Assembly: GCA_907164885.2 (NCBI GenBank) | Contig: OU015490.1 | Location: 14,428,495 to 14,492,494 of the forward strand | Direction of reading: 5' to 3' | DNA: 64,000 bases | DNA from: Dolomedes plantarius | Taxonomy: Eukaryota > Arthropoda > Arachnida > Araneae > Dolomedidae | Part shown: positions 45,001-55,780 of the stretch, one piece after another | How positions within the stretch are numbered: position 1 is the first letter of the stretch | How the letters are laid out: every line of letters starts with the position of its first letter | The notes under the pieces: generated by a model | What the model was told of the DNA's origin: nothing | Databases searched by the model: none | The model's input: the letters and a program-made list of their open reading frames with translations, nothing else | Program-made: the position numbers and the translations under genes

Positions 45001-46406
45001 CACTGCTGGCCACTGTAAATGCAACACCCTGAAGGAAACATGCAAATAACATGAATTACAACATGCATTAGCGGAGGTGAGATATGCAAATGATTAGAAT
45101 TTCAGCGCAGACGCACATCACGCGCGTCTGTGGCGCCACTTCAAAGAGCAATTTAAGGCTTGGAGATTTCGACGATTTCAAGTTCGGCAATTGTGTTTTT
45201 CTTGTGGTTTTTTCAAAAAACGATCAATTATGCCTCGTTGAAAACAGCGATCATCTTTTGATCAAGTATCCGAGTTCGACAGAGGAAGGATAGTGGCCTA
45301 CCGAGATTGTGGATTATCTTTCAAGGAAATCGGTAGTCGTGTTGGACGAAACCAAACAACTGTAATGCGGATATGTGATCGTTGGATGCAGGATGGTACG
45401 ACGGACCGGCGTGTTCGATCGCATCCACCTCAGCGCACCACTTCACGTGGTGACAGGCAAATTGTGCGCATGGCAGTGACGGATCGCTCAGTCACATCAC
45501 GAACCATAGCACAGCACATGCAGTCTGTAACGCATCGTCCAGTGTCTGCGCGTACCATTCGACGCCGTTTACAGCAGAGTGGTCTGTCCGCAAGACGTCC
45601 ATTGCTTTGTCTACCCCTGACGCAGAACCACAGACGTCTCCGCCGCCAATGGTGCGATGATAGAAGGATGTGGACGGCAGAATGGAATGAAATTCTCTTT
45701 ACTGGCGAGTCACGCTTCTGTCTGCAACACCACGATGGTCGCATTCGAGTCTGGAGACACCGTGAAGAGAGGATGCTGAACAGCTGCGTTATGCACCGCC
45801 ACACTGGTCCTGCGCCGGGTATTATGGTATGGGGCGGTATTGGATATTACTCTCGCACACCTCTAGTACGCATTGCCGGTACTTTAAACAGCCAGCGCTA
45901 CATCTCCGAGGTGTTGGAGCCAGTTGTCCTTCCTTACCTTCAGGGCTTGCCCACAGCCATATTTCATCAGGATAATGCGCGACCACACGTGGCACGCATT
46001 GTCCAACGGTTCTTCGTCAATCGCCAGAATGAATTGCTTCCCTGGCCGCCTCGCTCTCCGGATCTTTCGCCGATAGAAAACATGTGGTCCATGGTTGCTC
46101 TACGATTGACCCAGATTCCATCCCTAACTGCCACAGCAGATCAACTTTGGCAACGTGTGGAAGCTGCTTGGTCTGCTGTACCCCAAGAACTCATCCAAAG
46201 TCTCTTTGAATCAATGCCGAGGCGTGTGGCAGCGGTGATCTCCAACAATGGCGGCTACTCTGGCTACTGATTTTGGCAGGAACAACACTTCACAGAAGTC
46301 TATAAATTTAATCATTTGATACTTGGTCAACATGTTATCTAAAAAATAAATTTTGTTGTGATATCTCTTGTCTTTCTTGGTGTTGCCATTTGGGTGGCCA
46401 GCAGTG
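45001..46406 (+). mobile_element. Tc1-like transposon, structurally complete
   Basis: TIRs CACTGCTGGCCACTGTAAAT and ATTTGGGTGGCCAGCAGTG extend to GCAACACC/GGTGTTGC (about 28 bp, imperfect), with TA at 44999-45000 and 46407-46408. It holds one transposase gene. The right end abuts the start of a Helitron-like copy, so the element probably inserted into that copy's TA-rich 5' end. Confidence 0.9.
45230..46270 (+). pseudogene. Tc1-like transposase with early stop and lost catalytic Asp
   Basis: The natural ATG appears to be at 45230 (M-P-R), but codon 4 is TGA (45239-45241), most simply a C-to-T change from CGA. After it the frame is open to TGA at 46268. Two helix-turn-helix domains (FDRGRIVAYRDCGLSFKEIG; SARTIRRRLQQSGL) precede the catalytic region. 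The first motif reads ILFTGESRF where the family has D, so a Gly replaces the first catalytic aspartate. The second (FHQDNARPH) and third (LSPIENMW) motifs are intact and separated by 34 residues (DD34E spacing). The C-terminus ends VISNNGGYSGY. There is no good internal ATG before the first domain. Two independent lesions make it inactive. Confidence 0.9.
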
Positions 46407-46408
46407 TA

Positions 46409-46964
46409 TATAAAACTGTTCCGTAACTGACTCACTGACTGACATACAACGCACAGACCAAACCGCTAGACCTAAAGGGCTGACATTTTGCATGGCGAGT
46501 CTTCTTATGGTGTAGGGGTGCACTAAGAAAGATTTTTGAAAAATTCTTCTTAGATTTTTTAAAATTAAATTTTTAAGCTGTTTTAGTAACTTTTTTTAAA
46601 ATTTGCATTTAAAATAATAACTTGAGGGTTATAAAATTTATATCACGAGAAAGATCCTAAAAATTCCTTTAAAATGAAATCTTTTTCGAATCTTTACCTC
46701 TATTTTCTGATTTTTGGTGAATTTTTAAAGATTAATATTTAGAATTTAATTTATTAAATGCCGATGACGTGATTTCTTTTTCTGGTACTTTAAATAAATT
46801 TATCGTCACGTGCGTAACAACTAAATAGACAAAAAAAATTTTTTTTTCTTGCTAATGCGGCAGACGATTGGACATTATTTTATCTATAAAAAAATCCCTT
46901 ACGATTTTTTTATAAATATATATATTTTTCTACATCAATTGTATATATTGATCGTCGTATTTAT

Positions 46965-47042
<78 letters not shown>

Positions 47043-47108
47043 GCATTAATTGCATACGTTGTATTTAATTTGAATGTACCCCGTAACGAAGTGCGGGTTT
47101 TCAGCTAG
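46409..47108 (+). mobile_element. short non-autonomous Helitron-like element, copy 3
   Basis: From TATATAAAACTGTTCCGTAA to GAAGTGCGGGTTTTCAGCTAG, colinear with copies 1 and 2. Its 5' TC end was displaced by the Tc1-like insertion and may lie near 44961. A (TA)n tract is expanded inside at 46976-47039. Confidence 0.75.
46976..47039. repeat. (TA)n microsatellite
   Basis: TA run internal to the Helitron-like copy, at the place where copy 1 has TATACATATACAT. Confidence 0.9.
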
Positions 47109-47831
47109 TAAATATATAAAACAGTTCCGTAACTGACTGACTGACTGACTGACATACAACGCACAGACCAAAACGCTGGACTTAAAAGGCTGAAATTTTG
47201 CATGGCGATTCTTCACATAGCGTAGGGGTGCACTAAGAGAGATTTTTGGAAAATTCTTCTTAGATTTTTTAAAATTAAATTTTTAAGCTTTTTTGCAACA
47301 TTCTTTAAAGTTTGCATTTAAAACAATAATTTGAGGGTCATAAAATTTATATCACGAGAAAGATCATAAAAATTCCTTTAAAAAAAATCTTTTTCGAACC
47401 TTTACCTCCATTTTCTGATTTTTGGTGAATTTTTAAAGATTCATTTTTAGAATTTAATTTATTAAATGCTGATCACGTGGTTTCTTTTCTTTTTGTGATA
47501 GTTTAAATTAATTTTCGTCATGAGCATAACAACGAAATAAATTGACAATTTTTTTTTCTTTTTTATGCGGTAGACGATTGAACATTATCCTAAAAAATAT
47601 TAAAATACAGTAAAAGAAATGTTTCTCTAACTGTACTATATTAACTGTACTGTATTCTTTAGTATGCTCCATTAGATTTAATTTGAATATTTTCTTCTAC
47701 ATTATTTTTTCTATAAAAGTATCAGTTTTTTTTAAATATATTTTTCAGTTTTTTTTAAACATTAATCGCATACATTGACCGTTGTATTTAATTTGAATGT
47801 ACTCTGTAACGAAGCAAGGGTATTCAGGTAG
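47109..47831 (+). mobile_element. short non-autonomous Helitron-like element, copy 4, in tandem with copy 3
   Basis: It begins directly after the CTAG of copy 3 with TAAATATATAAAACAGTTCC and runs to CGAAGCAAGGGTATTCAGGTAG, where CTAG has become GTAG. It is more diverged than copies 1-3. Confidence 0.75.
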
Positions 47832-47834
47832 TAA

Positions 47835-47836
47835 TA

Positions 47837-47893
<57 letters not shown>
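47835..47893. repeat. (TA)n microsatellite
   Basis: TA run with one CA interruption. Confidence 0.9.
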
Positions 47894-47895
<2 letters not shown>

Positions 47896-48414
47896 CACGG
47901 AGCTTGTTTTGCTCCCGTGTTAACATAAATTTTATGCAGTCACGTCCATTGTTAAATTAGGCGAATGGTAGGCCTTTTAAAGAAATAGTCCATATTCGTA
48001 TTAATTCCGTCTTTATTGAACTCCGTAATTTGACCACTCTCCAGGTTGATTTCCTCGCTTCGCCATTTTATAATCTACTCGGCCACGACTGCCGCGAGTA
48101 TCCGCTGTCAATGAGATTCCCACTCAATCTGCCGCCAAAAACTTAATTTTCTCCGAGCTCCTGCTGCACTGCGCATGTGCAGACCTCATCTTTGGGCATG
48201 TGGACTCTCATTAATGCTGATCGTGCATTCTTAACTTCGAGCCCAAAACCTGTACACTTCTAAAAATAAATCCTCTCGCCTAAGTCGCATTTAAAAGATG
48301 ATTTTCCCCACAGCAAAATACGCGCGCTTTGTAAATGGATTGTTGGATTCTTATTATTTTAAGCCCCCTTTCTCCGTACTTCTCAACTATATTTTGACAG
48401 TTCAGTTATGTTTT

Positions 48415-48416
<2 letters not shown>
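47894..48416. other. unidentified GC-balanced segment
   Basis: The stretch from GACACGGAGCTTGTTTTGCT onward contains TCTTTATTGAACTCC, a reverse polyadenylation-like signal, and might be an LTR on the minus strand. Matching ends were not found. Confidence 0.3.
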
Positions 48417-48475
<59 letters not shown>

Positions 48476-48486
48476 ACACACACACA
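48417..48486. repeat. (AC)n(AT)n(AC)n microsatellite
   Basis: ACs, then ATs, then ACs. Confidence 0.9.
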
Positions 48487-48831
48487 AACTGCTTATTTTT
48501 GCTATGCAGTTTACGTTATTCGATTTCAAAGAAGTTGGCTAATGCATATAGCCTGCTGTTGTCATGTAGTCCGTTTCTTCATGCTTCCTAATTAGCATCC
48601 CGGGCGTATTTTCTTTGAATTTCTTAAGTGCAAGGCCTAACGAAGTATTTGTGAAAGGTAGATTTAGTCAGGTAGCAGAAAGGGATTTTCTCCTCATAAT
48701 GTTGCAACCACTTGGCTGGTTGATCTGTTTGACTTATCAATTAGCACCTGATAAATTAGCCCCTAATATACAGAAGGTCGTTCGCACTTTATGGAAACGA
48801 TTTTGTAATTTGTTTTTGGCGTTTGCATTGT

Positions 48832-49412
48832 GGATTGTAAAAACCTATCCCGGAAGTTTCTCCTACGAAACCAATGTCCGCTTGTTTCATTAATGTGTTC
48901 GGCACCATCTGCGAATTTTCTTGAATCTCCTCTATCGCGTCAAATTGGCGTCCCTTCAACTTCATTTTCATTTTAGGAAAGAGGAAAAAGTCGCAGGGAT
49001 CTAAGTTGAAAGAGTAAAGTGGATGAGGAAAGGCAGGTAGAGCAGAATTTTAACGTGTTGTCCTGCGGTGGCTAAGGGAGGACATCAGACGGAAACGTCC
49101 ACAGATGTGGCATTGGAACCAGTCGTTCCGACTGGTTTCTCTACGATGATAATGCCAGGCATCATAATGCTTTAGACATACAGCAGTTTTCGACAAAAAA
49201 CAACATGACCGTTGTTCCTCATCCACCTTAGTCTTTCCACTTAGATCCTTGCGACTTCTTCCTCTTTCCAGAGATGAAAATCAAGTTGAAGGGACGCCAA
49301 TTTGACGCGATAGAGGAGATTGAAAAAAATTCGCAGATGGTGCTGAACGCATTAATGAAGCAAGCAGGCATTGCTTTAGTAGGAGAAACTTCCGGGATCG
49401 GTGTTTACAATC
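48832..49412 (+). pseudogene. mariner transposase 3' relic in fold-back arrangement
   Basis: The plus strand from about 49100 reads mariner-type pieces: DDNARHHNALDIQQF, then after an in-frame TAG CDFFLFPEMKIKLKGRQFD and AIEEIEKNSQMVLNALMKQA. The second and third acidic positions are 34 residues apart counting the stop codon as one position (DD34D). The segment 49217-49412 is repeated in inverse orientation at 48832-49028, where the minus strand encodes the same KMKMKLKGRQFDAIEEI stretch. A 188-bp centre separates the arms. The N-terminal half is missing and the reading frame is broken, so no function remains. Confidence 0.75.
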
Positions 49413-49523
49413 CCAAGGGGACTACTTTGAAGGTGGCGGCGGCGAATAATATCAAAATATTCTACGACTTTGTTTATCGACACATTTCGAAAACTTTTGG
49501 GTAGCATCTCGTATGAATACATA

Positions 49524-49556
49524 TACACACACACACACACATATATAAATAAATAA

Positions 49557-49625
<69 letters not shown>
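49524..49625. repeat. (AC)n/(AAAT)n/(TA)n microsatellite
   Basis: AC repeats, then AAAT units, then a TA run ending at a Helitron CTAG. Confidence 0.9.
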
Positions 49626-49626
<1 letters not shown>

Positions 49627-49718
49627 TAGCTGAAAACACGCGCTTCGCTACGGGGTACATTCAAATTAAATACAACGTTCAATGTCTGCAATTAATGCAA
49701 AAAAGAAAAATATATATA

Positions 49719-50937
49719 CAATCAAGAGCCAAAACATTAAGACCACCCCTACATTTTGCAATGAATTCGCCTGGATGACGTGGAAGGCACGTGATCAGGT
49801 GGAAGTGGTATTTATCTGCTGCTGGAGAGTCTGAAGAATCATTCTTTCACTTACTTCTGTGTGTAATGGGAAAGGCTGCGGATCTAAGCGACTTTGATAG
49901 AGGGCAGATTGTAATGGCTCGAAGGCTCGGAACAAGTATTTCCGAAACTGCACGACTCGTGGGTTGTTCGCGACCTACAGTTGTTAGTACTTATGCAAAG
50001 TGGATGAATGACGGTGAAACCAGCAGTAGACGACATGGTGTTGGACGTCCACACGCTATCAAAGAAAAAGGTCGTCGGAGACTGTCTCTCATGGTGAAGC
50101 AAAACAGGAGCCAGACAGTGGCTCAGCTGACAGCCCAATACAATGCAGGGCCAAGTAGAATAGTATCGCAGCACACTGTTCAGCGGACACTGTTGGATAT
50201 GGGGCTACGCAGTAAACGTCCCACGCGTGTGACTTTGCTGACCAAGCGTCATCGCCAACTGCGCCTGCGCTGGGCCCGGGAACATCGCGACTGGTCCATG
50301 GATCAGTGGGAGAGAGTTGTCTGGTCAGATGAATCACGGTTTGTCATTCATCACGCCGATGGCCGTGTCAGGATACGCCGTATTCCAGGCGAACTGTTGC
50401 TCCCTCAATGTACAGTAGGTCATACACAGGCCGGTGGTGGCGGTATTGTGCTTTGGAGGACGTTCTCTTGGGCGTCTCTGGGACCCGTGGTTGTGGTAGA
50501 GCAGACCATGAATGCTACAGGGTATCTGAACATCATTGCGGACCAGTTGCACCCTTACATGGCCTCTGTTTTTCCCAGCTGGAAATGGAATGTTCTAACA
50601 GGACAACGCCCCGTGTCACAAGGCTAAAATTGTGTTGGAGTGGTTCCAGGAACATGATGCTGAATTCCAGTTAATGTCCTGGCCGCTAACTCACCTGATC
50701 TCAATCCGATAGAACACATTTGGGATGTCATGGGACGGCAGCTCAGAGTTCAAAGACCACCAATTCGCAATATCTCGGATTTGCGTGACCGTTGCTTAAA
50801 CATCTGGTACAATCTGTCTCCGGCCATCTACCTAGGACTTGTGGCATCCATGCCAAGGCGGGTTGAAGCTGTGTTGCGCGCCAAAGGTGGGCCAACTCGT
50901 TATTGACAGGTGGTCATAATGTTTTGGCTCTTGAGTG
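49719..50937 (+). mobile_element. Tc1-like transposon nested in a Helitron-like element
   Basis: TIRs CAATCAAGAGCCAAAACATT and AATGTTTTGGCTCTTGAGTG continue to a GACCACC/GGTGGTC block (about 28 bp), flanked by TA on both sides. Length 1219 bp, with one transposase gene inside. Confidence 0.92.
49866..50906 (+). pseudogene. Tc1-like transposase with frameshifts in the catalytic core
   Basis: I take ATG 49866 ([20 protein letters not shown]) as the start because it aligns with other Tc1-like N-termini; the open frame extends 25 codons further upstream. The helix-turn-helix pair covers about residues 8-115, and the first catalytic motif VVWSDESRF is intact. Near 50575 a one-base change shifts the frame. 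The second motif (Q-D-N-A-P-C-H) lies in another frame just after a TAA, and a further one-base loss near 50680 precedes the SPxxNPIEH-type motif with the third acidic residue. The natural stop is TGA at 50904-50906 after RAKGGPTRY. All three catalytic residues still exist in the DNA but not in one frame. Confidence 0.88.
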
Positions 50938-51498
50938 TATATTTATAATAAATGCGACGATCAATGTATACAATTGATGTAAAATATATATATATATATA
51001 TTTATAAAAAAAATCGTAAGGGATATTTATTTTTTTTGGATAATATCCAATCGTCTGCTGCATTAGAAAGAAAAAAATATTTTTTTGTCTATTTAGTCGT
51101 TACGCACGTGACGATAAATTTATTTAAAGTACCAGAAAAAGAAATCACGTGATCGGCATTTGATAAATTAAAGTCTAAAAATGAATCTTTAAAAATTCCC
51201 CAAAAATCAGAAAATGGAGGTAAAGATATGGAAAAGATTTCATTTTAAAGGAATTTTTAGGATCTTTCTCGTGATATACATTTTATAACCCTAAAATTAT
51301 CATTTTAAATGCAAACTTGAAAAAAGTTACAAAAACAGCTTAAAAATTTAATTTTAAAAAATCTAAGAAGAATTTTTCAAAAATCTTCCTGAGTGCACTC
51401 CTATACCATAAGAAGAATCGCCATGAAAAATTTTAGCCCTTTAGATCCATCGGTTTGGTACGTGCGTTGTATGTCAGTCAGTCAGTCAGTCACGGAAT

Positions 51499-51500
<2 letters not shown>

Positions 51501-51536
<36 letters not shown>
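51501..51536. repeat. (TA)n microsatellite
   Basis: TA run next to the 5' end of Helitron-like copy 5. Confidence 0.88.
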
Positions 51537-51538
<2 letters not shown>

Positions 51539-51981
51539 ACATACTGGACAACCCAAGGAAAGAATGGGCGTCCAGCACATCACAGGCGATGATGGTGTAG
51601 TCGTGGCTATAATAATACTCGACGCAGCAAGTTACAACATTATACTAGTTTTTATTTCGTCGGCGAATACGTCTTCTCAAGACAGTTACAAAATCCGAAA
51701 AGCCTACATGTACGTGATCCCAAACCTTATATAAACTCATCTCGTCATGTGATCGTAATAGGGTTTAATTGGTTAAAAGTTAAGAAAAGGCGTGACAAAT
51801 GCGCTACAGCGTTAATTTTCTGCCCACGCTACGCCAGTTTAGTTTTCTAGTAACAAGGCAGCCATTTAATTTTTTCTCTAGAGGCCTTTTAGGACTTAGA
51901 TTTGAAAACGAAAGTTAGCTCGTACGCCCAAGGGAATTTAGAATAATGTTAGATTTTAAAATGGTATGGGGTTTTTAATGT

Positions 51982-51990
<9 letters not shown>
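51537..51990. other. possible solo LTR, minus strand or undefined
   Basis: It begins TGTAACATACTGGACAACCC and ends GGGGTTTTTAATGTTATA, an imperfect TGTAACAT/ATGTTATA pair, between (TA)n runs. A TATATAA-like word occurs near 51730. No target duplication can be tested in TA repeats. Confidence 0.3.
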
Positions 51991-52016
<26 letters not shown>

Positions 52017-52027
52017 ATATATATATA
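51986..52027. repeat. (TA)n microsatellite
   Basis: TA run with a GTATG interruption. Confidence 0.88.
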
Positions 52028-52370
52028 ACATTTATGTATTGCTTGTATAACTGAGAAAACAGACAGCCGAGACAAACACCGAGAAGAAAGCTTTGCTATG
52101 TAACCGTCTGAAACCACTTCTTTCACATCTATAGTTTACAAACAATAAGGTGTTTCTTGCTTTGTTGCAGACTAACAGTTGAATAGGATGGAAAGTCAAG
52201 TCCTGTCCTCAACACACAGGATTACCGACACGAGCCGAAAAATAAGGAGGTAAAATGCATTCCCTTCTCTTCATCGTTATCCTGTGCCGGGAGGAAGAGA
52301 AAACTTTTAAGCAACTGCAAAACTCTTTTCTTTTAATTTTGAGAAATGTGGAAGAAGCTCCGAAACGTGG

Positions 52371-52372
<2 letters not shown>
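52028..52372. other. spacer, nothing recognised
   Basis: GC-balanced sequence between two TA runs. There is no frame or terminal repeat I recognise. Confidence 0.4.

Positions 52373-52401
<29 letters not shown>
52373..52401. repeat. (TA)n microsatellite
   Basis: Short TA run. Confidence 0.85.
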
Positions 52402-52409
<8 letters not shown>

Positions 52410-52646
52410 ATTTAATACTATTATCGTATGGTATATACAAACACGCATATCTCTATCTCTCTGTCGGGTTGGAAAAAAAGTAATTTCGGTTTGCGCAAAT
52501 AGATGGTGTTATGTTTATTTTGTTATTTTGTTGTCAATATTGGAATTTCTTTCTTTTCAGATTTGGTAGTGGACACTTTAAGGTTACTGTAGAAACAAAT
52601 TCCGTGTAATTTTGTTCAGAACTGTTAGTGTACGGTCAATTTTAAC

Positions 52647-54491
52647 ATGGAGTGCAAAAATGGACATTTTCGACATATTTTAGTTTTTCATTTTCATAAA
52701 GGCAGGAAAGCGGCTGAGGCTCACAAAGAAATATGGAAAGTTTATGGCTTTGATTGCTTAACAGAACGCGCGCGTCAGAATTGGTTTGAAAAACTGCGTT
52801 CTGAGGATTTTTCTCTAAGAGATGACAACGTTGTGGTCGACCTTCTGAAGTTGATGATGACAAAATGAAAGCCATAATTGAATCGATTTTTCATATAACT
52901 AAAATTTTTCGATATAACGATTTTTCATATAACTGTGCTCGAGATTGCAAAAAGGTTAAATGTATCACACACATTAAGGCGACAATGGACCATGAAAAAC
53001 TTTTTTTTTATTTATTAACCAATTTCTATGAAATTTTGTATACTTATACAGTGTTGTTTAGGGATGGAAATTCTAAATTAAAAAAAAATCAGGATGTAAT
53101 TAATTAAGATATTAATTAAAATCAGTTTGTTAATGACTCTATTTAAAAATGTTCCATGCGCATTAATTTTTGTCTCAGATATCTAATTTTCTCTCTTAAG
53201 CTAGCTTTATATAGTTATAATAAAAGTTACTAGCAATATTTGATTTATAGTCCTATTTATAAAAACTAGAAAAGAAATCGATAAAAATAAGTCATTTTAT
53301 GCAAAATTTTATCAAAAAAAGTTTTTTTATGGTAAAAATTTTAAGTTGTTTTAAAATAGTATAATGAATTGATTACTAAGTTTTATTCTAACATATATAA
53401 ATAATCATTTTATGAAATTTTATGAAAATTCAAGAAAAATTATGACGCATGGAACATTTTGAACTTACCGAAACGACATGAAAACTTGTTTTGAGAAAAT
53501 GGCATTTAAAGTTTTAATTTTACTAACATTTCCATTGTTTACGTTTTAAAAAAATACTTATAACTCTGTTAATAATGATCGTATCAACATACTTTTTTTA
53601 AACTTAAAGCTGATGAGTTGCAGAATCATTTTCTGAAAGAAAAAATAAACGTTTTGGGGACATATTTTTGTCAATCTGGAGGTCCATTCTCGCCTTAATT
53701 GAAAATCACATGAGATGTCTTGGACTCGTTAAGAAGCTCGATTTTTGGGTTCCGCATGAACTGAAAGAAATTCACTTAACATAACGAATCTATATTTGTT
53801 ATACGCATTTCAAAGGTAATGCAATCGATCCTTTTTTTGAAAAAAATTGTCACTGGTGATGAAACATGGATCGTCTACAACAACATTAATCGAAAAAGAT
53901 CATGGTCCAAGGTGACAAACGGTGTATGGTTTGGTGTATGGTTTGTGGACGAACGGTATATGGACGAAATGGTGTATGGTTTGTGCTGTTCGTCACAAAC
54001 CATATCGAAAGCTGAATTGCATCAGCAAAAGATCGTGCTGTCAATTTGTTGGGATTACGAAGGTGTATTTTGAGATGATCGTTGCAACCAAACGATCAAC
54101 TCGAATGTTTACTACCAACAACTCATGAAATTGGAGGAAGCAATCAAAGAGAAAAGGCCAGACTTGACAAATCGCAAAGGAATCGTGTTCAACCACGACA
54201 ATGCGAGGCCTTTAGCAGCACGTGCGAAATTATTGGAGCTTGGTTGGGAAGTGATGTCGCATTTCCCCATGTAGCCCCGACCTTGCACAATCAGATTATC
54301 ATTTATTTCGAAGTTTGCAAAATTTTTTAAATGGTAAAAATTTCAGTAATATCGATGACCTCAAATCGCACGTGGTTGAGTTTTTTGCTGATAAGGACCA
54401 GAAATTCTATGAGAGCGGAATCATGAAGTTACCAGAAAGATGGCAAAAGGTCGTCGAACAGAATGGAAGATATTTGTCTCATGAAAGTTAA
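52647..54491 (+). pseudogene. mariner transposase, disrupted
   Basis: Begins MECKNGHFRHILVFHFHKGR, the usual mariner N-terminus, with the helix-turn-helix to about residue 60. After EDFSLRDDN the frame drifts, and 52974-53698 is a MITE insertion. Coding resumes with LGLVKKLDFWVPHELKE-type sequence, then ITGDETWIVYNNINRKRSW-like sequence carrying the first Asp (VTGDETWIVYNN is read here), an insertion-like repetition of GTATGGTTTG near 53922-53985, NHDNARP with the second Asp, and a shifted SPDLAQSDYHLF with the third (DD34D type). The C-terminus reads KLPERWQKVVEQNGRYL. Frameshifts plus the insertion make it inactive. Confidence 0.85.
52974..53698 (-). mobile_element. TTAA-bounded MITE, copy 2
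   Basis: Bounded by TTAA on both sides, ends GGCGACAATGGACC and GGTCCATTCTCGCC. It is the reverse-orientation partner of 4293-5010 and nearly the same length (717 against 710 bp between TTAAs). It sits in the mariner transposase gene, so it moved after that element arrived. Confidence 0.85.
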
Positions 54492-54540
54492 TTTTTTTTA
54501 TCGAAAAAATTTAGTTTTATTTCACACTAAAAAACCGAAA

Positions 54541-54566
54541 TGACTTACTTACTTACTTACTCTCTC

Positions 54567-54611
<45 letters not shown>
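54541..54611. repeat. (TTAC)n(TC)n(TA)n microsatellites
   Basis: TTAC, CT and TA runs in sequence before a hAT-like MITE. Confidence 0.85.
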
Positions 54612-54614
<3 letters not shown>

Positions 54615-55111
54615 GGGTTTCCAACTTACAAGTGTCCAAGGGCCGCAATCGAAAACACCTGTCTAGTGGCGGGCAGCAATTTAATCAGGACCATACCCAG
54701 GACTTGTTTTCTTGAGGGAGGGGGATTTGGAGGATTTGTGTATAGATACTATGAAATTTTTAAAAATTCGAGGATAAACCTCCAACAACAACCTTGATTA
54801 TAACTGGCCAACTTTCGGTAAATTACAGACACACACAAAAAAAGTCAAATAAGAAGTGGGTATTTAAATAAGACGAGGGTCAAATAAGAAGGGGGGTATG
54901 AAATAGAACATGAGTGGACACCCTACTTTTCATGGAATTCGAGGAAAATCAATCTTTTTTGTAAATGAACAGCATTTGAAAACAATAAAGATTTTTACAA
55001 AAACATTTTTCGTTAACTAAAAATGTCGAAATTGATGCTGCAAATTATTTTCCTAGAAGTCTTCGAGGGCCGCAAAAAAAGGCACCGCGGGCCGCCAGTT
55101 GGAAACCCCTG
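54612..55111. mobile_element. 500-bp hAT-type MITE
   Basis: CAGGGGTTTCCAACTTACAA at the left and GCCAGTTGGAAACCCCTG at the right are inverted, and both inner sides carry GGGCCGC words. CAGGGGT ends are typical hAT termini. The flanks are (TA)n and (CT)n, so the 8-bp target duplication cannot be confirmed. No transposase frame. Confidence 0.8.
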
Positions 55112-55188
<77 letters not shown>

Positions 55189-55212
55189 GTTGTGTGTGTG
55201 TGTGTGTGTATG

Positions 55213-55269
<57 letters not shown>

Positions 55270-55270
55270 T
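55112..55270. repeat. compound (CT)n(TA)n(TG)n microsatellite
   Basis: CT, TA, TG, TA, TG and TA runs in succession. Confidence 0.92.
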
Positions 55271-55720
55271 TGTAATAAATTAAATATTTGGCCCTCCATT
55301 ATAGCATTGAAATTCCCTTTCCTAAATCCAATCCGCAGTGATCTTACTTTATCGCTTTAAAGCCCTAACAACAGAACTTTCCATAAAATAGCAAACGTTG
55401 TATTTCTACACGTGTATACTTCTGGAGAAAGGCGTGGGTTCACATCGCGAGCCCCAGAATTTGCTGACCCTTCAAAAATAACAGCCACATGTACCTCGCT
55501 TCTCGCGCGTAAGGTTGAAAGGTGATATTCACTTCGCTCCGAGTATCTGAAATGGATGGACGTATTTTTTATCGCTCTAATAAAACGATTAGACCCGACT
55601 GCTTTCCAAATTTGATTGAATTCCTTTCAGGCTGAGTCTAGCTCCAGCCATGTAAATATGAGCTAGTTTACTTTTTCAGGTTGTGTTTTAAGAGCGAGAT
55701 GTAATGGATATATTACACTT
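55271..55720. other. spacer, nothing recognised
   Basis: GC-balanced sequence without terminal repeats or frames of note. Confidence 0.4.
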
Positions 55721-55732
55721 ACACACACACAG

Positions 55733-55780
<48 letters not shown>
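55721..55780. repeat. (AC)n(AT)n microsatellite
   Basis: AC run followed by AT run, ending at a TIR. Confidence 0.9.

Larger units (their letters stand above)
49626..51510 (-). mobile_element. short non-autonomous Helitron-like element, copy 5, split by a Tc1-like insertion
   Basis: On the minus strand the copy runs from ACACAATTCCGTGACTGACT (about 51510) to TTTTCAGCTAG (49629-49626). Both halves match the other copies. The Tc1-like element 49719-50937 interrupts it, with TA at 49717-49718 and 50938-50939. Confidence 0.8.
52466..54545 (+). mobile_element. mariner element interrupted by a MITE
   Basis: The left end GGTTGGAAAAAAAGTAATTT then CGGTTT and the right end AAAAAACCGAAATGACTT form a decayed mariner-type TIR pair. 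Without the TTAA MITE (52974-53698) the element would be about 1.35 kb, a normal mariner length. Confidence 0.8.
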
